Below, piece after piece: positions 57,072 through 64,000 of a stretch of DNA of 64,000 nt. The notes under the pieces were generated by a model. That model was not told the origin of the DNA and made no database searches. It worked only from the letters and a program-made list of their open reading frames with translations. Both the position numbers and the translations under genes were made by a program. This stretch comes from Aureococcus anophagefferens. Lineage: Eukaryota > Sar > Pelagophyceae > Pelagomonadales > Pelagomonadaceae. Where the stretch lies: positions 373,591 to 437,590 of the forward strand of contig NW_008705578.1 of assembly GCF_000186865.1 (NCBI RefSeq), in the 5' to 3' direction. Numbering within the stretch: position 1 is the stretch's first letter; each line of letters opens with the position of its first letter.

Positions 57072-57683
57072 ATGCGCGCCATTTTCAGCCGGAGCGGCAG
57101 CTTCGGCAGTCTGCGAGCCGCCCCACCGCGCCAGGCAACCCCCGCGGGAAAAAAATCCCCGGACGACGAGCTAGACGACGGCCATTTCTTCGACGAGCTC
57201 CTCCTCGAGCACTCGGACACCTTCGAGACGCAGCGCTCGGCGCGGAAGCGCTTCGCGGGCTACATGCACGCCCGCCGGACACGCGCATACCGCTTCAAGG
57301 CCTGGCTCGCGCTGCAGCGCGATGCCGCTCGAGATCGGGTGGCGCGGCGGGCGTCGCGCTCCTACGCCGACCCGCTCTCGACGGCGCGCCACTCGCCCAA
57401 GCATCTCCGCCAGCTCCTCGGCGCGCCGACGCCCTCGCGGCGGGACCCGACGAAGTCCGCGATGGCCTCGATCCTCATCAATCTCTGCATCGCGTCGACC
57501 AAGGTCGGCGAGCGGCGGTCGCCGCCGTTCGCCTCGCGCGCCATCAACATGGACTTCGCCGAGCACGCGCTCGACGCGCCGTTCGCCGCGGCGCCGGGGC
57601 GGCCCGTCTCGCCCCCCAACGCGCCCGGCCCGTTCACGAAGCGGAACCCGCCCAGCCCGCCCGCGAACACGCGGTCGCTCTGA
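57072..57683 (+). CDS. Basic protein of unknown family
   Basis: 203 residues, ATG at 57072. An Arg/Ser/Pro-rich start leads into DDGHFFDELLLEHSDTFETQ and a basic helical stretch (RKRFAGYMHARRTRAYRFKA then WLALQRDAARDRVARR). The rest is Pro/Arg/Ser-rich with a short hydrophobic segment (AMASILINLCIAS). No known domain is recognised and no targeting signal is convincing. GC-ending codons and a single open frame support it as a gene, but other reading is possible. Confidence 0.45.
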   Translation: MRAIFSRSGSFGSLRAAPPRQATPAGKKSPDDELDDGHFFDELLLEHSDTFETQRSARKRFAGYMHARRTRAYRFKAWLALQRDAARDRVARRASRSYADPLSTARHSPKHLRQLLGAPTPSRRDPTKSAMASILINLCIASTKVGERRSPPFASRAINMDFAEHALDAPFAAAPGRPVSPPNAPGPFTKRNPPSPPANTRSL

Positions 57684-57793
57684 GAAGGCCGCGGCGTTTG
57701 AGCGCCGCCGCCGCTGTTTGTTGTACACCTCCCGTTCGTTGTGACCATAACCTGATTGATCATACATATCTCTCTATCTATCTAGCGCCGAGG

Positions 57794-59791
57794 ATGCCGC
57801 TGCGTTCCAAACTTCAATATTGGCGCGCCGCGCCGAGGACGCCGGCGCGCGGCAGCATCTTCGCGAAATCAAAACATCGAGTGTCGCGCCCGAGGATGGG
57901 ACGCTGGTATTTTGGAAAACGTGTTGGTGTCTGTCGCCCTTACGACACGGCCCTCCATGCTCTCCTCGAAGCAGAGGCAGACAAGATGAACGTGAGCGTC
58001 GACGACCTCGTGCGGAAGAGCGACCCCTACGAGCTCGGCGGGCCGCTCCAGCGCGCGGGCATGGCGTGGAACGGCGTGTGCGGTCATACGGTCCTCCAAC
58101 GCTACCGGACTCACTTCGCTCCGCCCGCGTCGGGCCGCAACGACAATCATTTTCGGAGCGACCCGCAGGACGACGAGGCCGTGACGCGCGGCGAGCACGA
58201 TGGCGCTATCCGCCGCGCCGCAGCGACCGCCATCCTCGCCCTCGGGGCGACCCGCGGCATCAACGCGTGCTACGTCAACCATTACCTCGACGCCGTGCAG
58301 GTCACAATCCCAAAGGTCAGCCAGCGGCTCAAGGCGATGGGCGCGCGCACCGCCGTCATGCGCGGCTGGGCCGAGGATCTCCGCGCGGAGCACGCGGCGG
58401 TCGAGGCGAGCCTCGCCGGTTCGTGCTTCTACGAGCTCGACAAGAACGGCGAGCGCGAGAGCGACGACGAGTGGGTCCTCCTCCGCGTGGGCGTGCACGC
58501 CGACTACACCGAGACGGTCGCGTTCTGCGCGCTCGCCGACGTGGCCGAGCCCGACGAGGAGGACGAGGAGCTCTTCCTGCTCGAGGACGTCGTCGGCTAC
58601 ATCGAGGGCCGCGGGTCGGCTCCGCCGGAGGAGCCCGAGGCCTACGAGGCGCCCGCGCCGCCGCCGCCGCCGGTGTCGCCGCTCAAGCGCACGCGCGCCG
58701 AGCGCGACGCGGCGGAGCTGCTCGAGACCCAGCGCTCCTGGCTGCGATCGGGCGCGCGGACGCAATCCAAGGCCGCTCGACGGGACCGCGCGGCCTGGGA
58801 GGCCGAGGCCAAGGACGACGTCGAGGACGACGACGAGTACTTCATCTGGGAGCCGCCGCGCCTCGAGTTCGGCGAGGATTCCCGCCCGACGAAGAAGCTC
58901 CGTCGCTACGCGCTCCTCGACGAGTCCGACGTCAAACTCCTCGCCTCGGAGCCCTTCGAGTGCATGACGGCCCCGTTACTGGCCAAGGGCGTGCCGCGGT
59001 CGAGCGGCCTCGACATCCTCCGCATCGGCCGCGTGTCCTACGAGTTCGTCGGCGACCCGACGGGCGACCTCCTGAGGACCGCCATCTCGATCGTCCGCGA
59101 CCACATGGACGCCAAGGCGATCAACGCGCGCGGCGAGGGCCTCGACGTCGTCTCCTTAGCCGACGGCGTCAACATGTCGCGGAAACGCGCCCAGGCCAAG
59201 TGCCTGTGGCTCCACGGCCACAACGACGGCACGTTCTCGGAGGGCTCGAGGAGCGTGGTCGGCTGGGTCGAGCACCTCGCCGCGCAGGAGCGCGGCAAGC
59301 GGAAGAAGGCGTTGACCTTTTTCGCCGCGCTGCTCAAGCGCGGCCTCGAGACGCGCACGCTCGAGGGCGAATTGGCCTGCTACGGCGAAGGCGACCAGGG
59401 CAACGAACACGTCGACGCGGAGGTCAAGGAGCGCTTCCTCTACAACGACCACACCTACCGCGGCGGCCAGCCCGCGGGCACGATGATCGCGGGGCCCATC
59501 GTCTTCCGCCTCGCGCTGTCGGTCCAGGGCAGCCGGAGCATGTCGATCTTCGGCAACCGCGGCGCGATCGCGACGATCCAGCGGAGCGCGGCCGAGCGCA
59601 CCGGCGCGCTGTTCCTCGGCGGCGCGCACACGTGGCAGCGCGGCGAGTTCCGCCACCGGAACGATTACGGCGAGGCGAAGGGCACGACGCTCATCCTGAC
59701 GTTCCGCAAGGACGTCTCCGGCAAGTTCGCGCACATGTCGGAGGCCGAGCGGCTCCTCGCCCACTACGGCCTCGCGCTCTCCAACGCGTAA
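57794..59791 (+). CDS. Unknown 665-residue protein with a possible 2OG-Fe(II) oxygenase-like core
   Basis: ATG at 57794; an alternative start at 57896 loses 34 residues. The N-terminal half has helical segments and an acidic hinge (EPDEEDEELFLLEDVVGYIE), then Pro-rich and Lys/Arg-rich parts. The C-terminal 200 residues contain H539-V-D541 (NEHVDAEV), then RSMSIFGNRGAIATIQ, and H621 (FRHRNDYG) followed 17 residues later by R638 in LILTFRK. This order and spacing fit the HxD...H...R core of double-stranded beta-helix dioxygenases, but the assignment is my inference. Intronless. I do not recognise a named family. Confidence 0.55.
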   Translation: MPLRSKLQYWRAAPRTPARGSIFAKSKHRVSRPRMGRWYFGKRVGVCRPYDTALHALLEAEADKMNVSVDDLVRKSDPYELGGPLQRAGMAWNGVCGHTVLQRYRTHFAPPASGRNDNHFRSDPQDDEAVTRGEHDGAIRRAAATAILALGATRGINACYVNHYLDAVQVTIPKVSQRLKAMGARTAVMRGWAEDLRAEHAAVEASLAGSCFYELDKNGERESDDEWVLLRVGVHADYTETVAFCALADVAEPDEEDEELFLLEDVVGYIEGRGSAPPEEPEAYEAPAPPPPPVSPLKRTRAERDAAELLETQRSWLRSGARTQSKAARRDRAAWEAEAKDDVEDDDEYFIWEPPRLEFGEDSRPTKKLRRYALLDESDVKLLASEPFECMTAPLLAKGVPRSSGLDILRIGRVSYEFVGDPTGDLLRTAISIVRDHMDAKAINARGEGLDVVSLADGVNMSRKRAQAKCLWLHGHNDGTFSEGSRSVVGWVEHLAAQERGKRKKALTFFAALLKRGLETRTLEGELACYGEGDQGNEHVDAEVKERFLYNDHTYRGGQPAGTMIAGPIVFRLALSVQGSRSMSIFGNRGAIATIQRSAAERTGALFLGGAHTWQRGEFRHRNDYGEAKGTTLILTFRKDVSGKFAHMSEAERLLAHYGLALSNA

Positions 59792-60395
59792 GCGACCCGT
59801 CGCGACGACGACGACGTTGACGAGCGCCACGCGGCGTCGCCGCGCGGCCAGCAGGGCCTCTCGCCCTTCAAGCGATTCGCGGACGCGCAGTCCGCGGCTC
59901 GTATCACCCCACGACCCCACGCTCCCACGACCTCACGACCACGACCCGACGCTCCCACGACCTCACGACCACGACCCGGCGCTCCCACGACCTCACGACC
60001 ACGACCCGACGCTCCCACGACCTCACGACCACGACCCGACGCTCCCACGAATCACGACCACGACCCCACGGCCTCACGGCCTCACGACTTCACGACCACG
60101 TCCCGGTCAAAATTGACCTACTTTCTGCACCAAGGCTTTAAATAGTAACATCACAGACACACACACTATCCTTCATTTCTATGGCATCCTGATGATACGA
60201 CGCGCCCACCGGTGGCTCTAGATATGCCGGCGCGGCTATAGCCCCGCCCCAGTCCGCCAGGAAGTCCCTCGCGAGCCCGTGGCCGGGCCGCTACGCGCTC
60301 GGGATCCGCTGGGAACCGCTGGGTGCCCCCCATCCCGTCCGCCGTACGACGAGAGAGCTTGCGTTAACGGGGGGAGGTGGGACGACGGCGGTGGC
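59792..60395. other. Convergent intergenic region with a minisatellite
   Basis: A 604-bp stretch between two stop codons. It holds a 30-bp minisatellite (about 59910-60100), then a distinctly AT-richer part (60115-60200) with TTTAAATAGTAACATC, and a GC-rich part to 60395. No gene is recognised. Confidence 0.4.
59910..60100. repeat. 30-bp minisatellite
   Basis: About five direct copies of a 30-bp unit with ACGACCTCACGACCACGACC and CGACGCTCCC, degenerate at both ends. It lies 3' of two converging genes. Each unit also has a CACGAC sub-repeat. Not a CRISPR, since there are no unique spacers. Confidence 0.9.
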
Positions 60396-63300
60396 CTAGT
60401 TGTCGGCCGGCGGCACGGTGTCCGCGTCGTCGTCCGGCGGCGGCGCGGCGTCGTCGTCGTCGTCGGACGACTCGTGGACCGCGAGGATCGCGTTCTCGTC
60501 GACGTTGGCGTTGATGTCGTCGGAGAGGATGTACTTGATGCGCTGGCAGCACTTGCGGAGGAGGGGCGAGAGCGCGATGAACTCGCCGCGGAGCTGGAGG
60601 CAGTTGTGCATCTTCATGAGGATGTTGCCGACGTGCCAGATGCGCTGCTTGAGCTTGTGGCGGTCGAGCGAGGAGAGCTTGTCCGTCGGCGGCATGCGGC
60701 GGTCCTTGGCGATCTCGAAGATGTGGGCGTCGAGGGGCTCGCCCGGCGCCACGGCCAGCTTGAGCGCGTCGCGCTCGTCGTCGCGGAGCGACGTGAGGCC
60801 GTCGAGGCGCGCCTGCGACTCCTCGAGGATCTTCTCCCACTTGGCCCACTTCTTCGTGCGCTCCGGGTCCTTCTTCATCCACGTGCCCTCGTCCAGGGGC
60901 ACGGCGCCCTTCTTGCAGCGCACGCGGTCGACGATGTGCAGGAACACGGAGAAGAACTCGATCTGCACGGCCTCGGAGCCCGCGTCCTCCGACGCGCGCT
61001 TGAAGTTGAAGCGGTTCTTGACGAACTCGGCCATGAGCAACGGCATGGCGTAGGCCAACGCCACGGACTCCGGCAGGTAGTCGCGGAGCTCCCAGACCAT
61101 GCAGAGCTTGGGCCGCACGTCGTCGTGCATCGAGTCGCCGCCGCCGTCGTCCTCGCCGCCGTCCGCCTTGTGGATCCAGAGGCCCAGCACCTTGAGCGCC
61201 TCCAGCGCCGCGTCGACGCGCGTCGCCGCGTCGAGCGCCGTGCGCTTCGTGCCGTCGTTGAACTCGGACAGCGACGCGGCGCTCAACCGCAGCAGGCACT
61301 TGCGGTCGACGTTCGCGCATAACGCGACGGGCGAGCACTCCGCGGACAGCGCGAGGGGCAGCGCCATGGTCGGGAAGTGGGGCGGCTTGCCCAGGATCGC
61401 CGGCACCGTGCCGACCATGAGCTTGCGGATGCGCGGCCAGGACATGCCCAGGTACACCAGATTGCCCTGCGTGTCGAGGCCGCGGCGGCCCGCGCGGCCC
61501 GCCATCTGCTGCGCGAGCAGCGGCGTCAGCAGGGACCCCTCGTCGCCGCAGAACATGACCGTGCGGAAGGGCATGTTCACGCCGTAGGCCAGCGAGACGT
61601 CGCTGAACACGATGGCGAGCTTGCCCTGCTGCGCGAGCCGCTGGACGACCCGGCGGTAGACCGCGAACGCCGCGTCGTCGATGTAGATGGCGAAGCCGCG
61701 GCGCAGGGCGCGCACGAGGATGTGGTTCGCCGGCAGGGCCTCGCGGCCCTGCGTGTCGCGCTTCAGCTCATCCAGAATGTCGTCGATCTCCTTCGCGGAG
61801 AGCCGCGTCGTCGGCGGCGCGAGCACGAATTCCGGGTGCGGCGCGGACACGTCGACAAAGGTCTCGCCGCCGTCGTCGAAGCCCTCCTTGGCCTCCTCCT
61901 CGGCCTCCTTGGCGTTGCGCGCCGCGTTCTTCGCGCGGGCCTCGTTCTCCTTGGCCTTCTCCTCCGCCTTCTTCTTGAGCTCGTCGCCGTACTCGGGGTA
62001 CCGCGCGTCCTGCGCCTCCTCGAGTTCGATGAGCAGGCTCTTGAAGAGCGCGAGGCAGCGGAAGCTGTCAAGATGAAACGCCAAAGCCGGAAATAGCAGC
62101 TTGGCGCGCATCTGCGTCGCGACGTTGAGCATGGAGAAGGACCGGCCGTTCTCGCCCACAGCGGCCGACTCGAGCTTCTTCAGGTGGCCGGGCACGAAGC
62201 CGTCGAGCACGCCGCCGAGCTTGGGCGCGTTCTTCGCCGCCTCGTCGTAGAGGCGCTGCTTCAACGCGAGCTCGTAGGCCTTGGCGTGGTCCAGCGTGAT
62301 GCGCGCGCGCGCGGACGCCGCGGCCTTGCCCGCGTCGCCCGCGAGCTCCGGCGGCGGCGCGCCGCCGCGCTTGACGAAGGCGGCGCGCGCCGCCAACCGT
62401 TCCTGCTCCTCGCCGGCGGCGAGGCGCTCGAAGAAGGCCTTGGGCTCGAGGTCCTCGACGGCGGCGCCGTACTCGGCGACGAGCTTGCCGTAGAGCTGCT
62501 TCGAGTCGGCCGGCGTCATGGCGAAGGCGATCTTCTCGTCGCCCAGGAGCTGGTCCGTCGTCAGCGCCGCGCAGGGGTGGAGCCGGTCGAGCTTCGCGTC
62601 CGGGTCCAGCACGAGGTTCTGCACGTTGATGAAGCGGCCGCTGTGCTCGACGAGCTCGACGCGGTCCGAGGACTCGACGCCGTCGACGAGCGCGCAGTCG
62701 TCGCGGACGCCCTGCCACCAGCCCTGGAGCTGGGCCGCGTTGCCGATGGTCGCCGACAGCGCCAGCGTCGGGCAGGTCACGGAGCGCACGAGGCGCTGGA
62801 GCGCCGCGCCCTCGTCGCCGTCGAGCGCGTGGACCTCGTCGAAGACCGCGTAGTCGAAGTCGAAGCCGCCGTCGAGCTGGGCGTAGTCCCAGCGCTTCGA
62901 CGTCGCCTCGTCGCCGACCTGGCCGCGGATCTTCACGAGGCTCGACTCGAGGGCCAACGGCGTGCCGACGACGATGCGCGACTTGTCCTCGGACGGCCGG
63001 TACGCCAATTGGTTCGTCGCGAGGGCCACCTGGGACGCGCCCGCCAACAACTTCTCGAACATGGCCGCGACCTGCCACACCAACGGCTCCGTGGGCACGA
63101 CGAAGAGCACGCGGTCGTTGGCGACGCACGTGTACGTCGAGATGACCGTCTTGCCCGACGACGTCGGCGCGCAGACGACCGCGGACTTGCCCGCGTCGAT
63201 GTGGCGCAGCACCTTCTTCTGCCACGCATCTAAGCGCCAGCTCTTGAGGAAGGGCGACAGCGGCGGCAGGCGGTTGTACATCTCCTCGAGCTGGAACGAC

Positions 63301-64000
63301 GCGAGCGCGCCGGCGAGCTCCTTCCGGACCTTCTTCGCCGCGCGCAGCTCCTTGCGGAACTCGTGGACGAGGGCCGCGCCGGGCGACTTGGGCGCCTCCT
63401 TCTTCTTCTTGTCCTCGCCCTTCTTGTCCTTGGCCTTCTTGTCGTCCTTCTTCTTCTTCTTGTCCTTCTCGTCGTCGTCGCCGTCGTCGGCCTCGGCGAG
63501 CGCCGCGTGGTAGAGCGGGTTCGCCTCGACGGCCCAGAGCACGTCGAGCGCCGCGGGCCGCGAGTCGTTGCCGAGCTCCGCGTCGAGGACCATGAGGAGC
63601 TGGCGGAGCTTGCCCAGCGCCGTCGCGCACTTGGTCGCCATGATCGTCGCGCCGAGCTGGTCCTTCTTCCGGCACGCCTTGGACGCGTTCTCGAGCTTCT
63701 CGAGGTCGGCCTTGACGTCCTTGTCCTCGGAGTCGCGCTTGTTCTTCTCGATCATCTCCTCCTTCTTGCTGAGCTTTTTTGGTTTCGCGTCCTTCTTCTT
63801 CTTCTTGTCCTCGCCGGCCGACTTGGCGGCCGCGGCCGCGTCGGCCTTGGCCTCGGCGACGCGCTCCTTCTCCTTGTCCCACATGATGCGGGGGTCGAAG
63901 GCCGTGTCCGGCGCGAGGTTGCGGAGCACGACGGGCATGCGCGACTTCGTCTCCTTGTAGCTCTCGCGCCGGTTCTTCCGGACCCAGATCGTCTCCTGCG
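60396..64000 (-). CDS. DDX60/SKI2-like DExH helicase, 5' part outside the window
   Basis: About 1200 residues are visible; the frame stays open past an internal ATG at 63938 to the right edge (ETIWVRKNRRESYKETKSR), so the true start is outside. Helicase motifs are in order: APTSSGKT (Walker A, near 63150-63175), FDEVHAL (DExH), LSATIGN (motif III), SLAYGVNMPFRT (motif V) and QQMAGRAGRRGLDTQG (motif VI). A Lys/Glu-rich insert separates the two RecA-like lobes and another precedes them. Ski2-like enzymes unwind RNA; metazoan DDX60 takes part in antiviral RNA sensing, but a general RNA-decay role is as likely here. The C-terminus is acidic. Confidence 0.85.
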   Translation of the reverse strand, partial: QETIWVRKNRRESYKETKSRMPVVLRNLAPDTAFDPRIMWDKEKERVAEAKADAAAAAKSAGEDKKKKKDAKPKKLSKKEEMIEKNKRDSEDKDVKADLEKLENASKACRKKDQLGATIMATKCATALGKLRQLLMVLDAELGNDSRPAALDVLWAVEANPLYHAALAEADDGDDDEKDKKKKKDDKKAKDKKGEDKKKKEAPKSPGAALVHEFRKELRAAKKVRKELAGALASFQLEEMYNRLPPLSPFLKSWRLDAWQKKVLRHIDAGKSAVVCAPTSSGKTVISTYTCVANDRVLFVVPTEPLVWQVAAMFEKLLAGASQVALATNQLAYRPSEDKSRIVVGTPLALESSLVKIRGQVGDEATSKRWDYAQLDGGFDFDYAVFDEVHALDGDEGAALQRLVRSVTCPTLALSATIGNAAQLQGWWQGVRDDCALVDGVESSDRVELVEHSGRFINVQNLVLDPDAKLDRLHPCAALTTDQLLGDEKIAFAMTPADSKQLYGKLVAEYGAAVEDLEPKAFFERLAAGEEQERLAARAAFVKRGGAPPPELAGDAGKAAASARARITLDHAKAYELALKQRLYDEAAKNAPKLGGVLDGFVPGHLKKLESAAVGENGRSFSMLNVATQMRAKLLFPALAFHLDSFRCLALFKSLLIELEEAQDARYPEYGDELKKKAEEKAKENEARAKNAARNAKEAEEEAKEGFDDGGETFVDVSAPHPEFVLAPPTTRLSAKEIDDILDELKRDTQGREALPANHILVRALRRGFAIYIDDAAFAVYRRVVQRLAQQGKLAIVFSDVSLAYGVNMPFRTVMFCGDEGSLLTPLLAQQMAGRAGRRGLDTQGNLVYLGMSWPRIRKLMVGTVPAILGKPPHFPTMALPLALSAECSPVALCANVDRKCLLRLSAASLSEFNDGTKRTALDAATRVDAALEALKVLGLWIHKADGGEDDGGGDSMHDDVRPKLCMVWELRDYLPESVALAYAMPLLMAEFVKNRFNFKRASEDAGSEAVQIEFFSVFLHIVDRVRCKKGAVPLDEGTWMKKDPERTKKWAKWEKILEESQARLDGLTSLRDDERDALKLAVAPGEPLDAHIFEIAKDRRMPPTDKLSSLDRHKLKQRIWHVGNILMKMHNCLQLRGEFIALSPLLRKCCQRIKYILSDDINANVDENAILAVHESSDDDDDAAPPPDDDADTVPPADN

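Noticed and set aside
59910..60100. Possible CRISPR array
   Set aside because: Contiguous 30-bp tandem units without spacers.
1..64000. Bacterial operon, prophage, insertion sequence or viral block
   Set aside because: Introns, plastid leaders, dynactin, BBSome and proteasome genes show a nuclear eukaryotic genome; no transposase, integrase or capsid gene was recognised.

Overview
This is a eukaryotic nuclear window, very GC-rich (roughly 70% by eye), densely packed with mostly intronless or few-intron genes on both strands. Several short N-termini look like the bipartite plastid leaders of algae with a red secondary plastid: a signal peptide ending Ala-Phe before a Pro/Arg-rich transit stretch, as in SAFAP at 4007, AFQTP at 53880 and AFTPP at 55425. 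With tocopherol methyltransferase, plastid fibrillin, a BBSome subunit, dynactin and PT-rich surface proteins, this points to a photosynthetic stramenopile, most likely a pelagophyte of the Aureococcus/Pelagomonas type. The organism assignment is inference from composition and gene content.

Layout. 1-8 kb: an ABC1/COQ8-type kinase (cut by the left edge), an AMP-dependent ligase, BBS5, a small plastid protein and a large repeat-bearing membrane protein. 8-16 kb: an EF-hand-containing Na+/Ca2+ exchanger, tocopherol methyltransferase VTE4, a DUF218-like protein, a GT8-like glycosyltransferase and an MPPED-type metallophosphoesterase with altered metal ligands. 16-28 kb: a multipass membrane protein, a PDI-like ER protein ending KSEL, a coiled-coil protein, organellar-type histidyl-tRNA synthetase, a membrane-anchored GDSL hydrolase, a GH27 alpha-galactosidase, and a four-EF-hand protein with a truncated tandem copy. 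28-40 kb: dynactin p62 (DCTN4), a MYND/J-domain fusion, an acidic repeat protein, a PP2C phosphatase, a patatin lipase, proteasome alpha-4 (PSMA7), a double ABM/membrane protein, a plastid protein, PRPP synthetase and a WW-domain protein. 40-54 kb: a TMEM163/CDF-like membrane protein, a duplicated secreted esterase, a RING protein, a small membrane protein, symplekin, an LRR protein and a plastid fibrillin. 54-64 kb: nuclear-looking low-complexity proteins, a small plastid protein, a globin-like protein, two proteins of unknown family (one with a possible 2OG-oxygenase core) and a large DDX60/SKI2-like helicase cut by the right edge.

The genes are unrelated housekeeping and organellar functions; there is no operon logic. 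Neighbours are often convergent with 1-30 bp between stop codons, or divergent over 100-350 bp. Introns are short (about 46-150 nt), and in two or three places the coding frame is best restored by GC-AG introns. No rRNA, tRNA, CRISPR array, virus or autonomous transposon was recognised. The most unusual material is structural: a block duplication that made a headless EF-hand gene with a shared GC palindrome at its junction, two minisatellites in promoters or terminators, an intragenic esterase duplication, and enzymes with substituted catalytic ligands.
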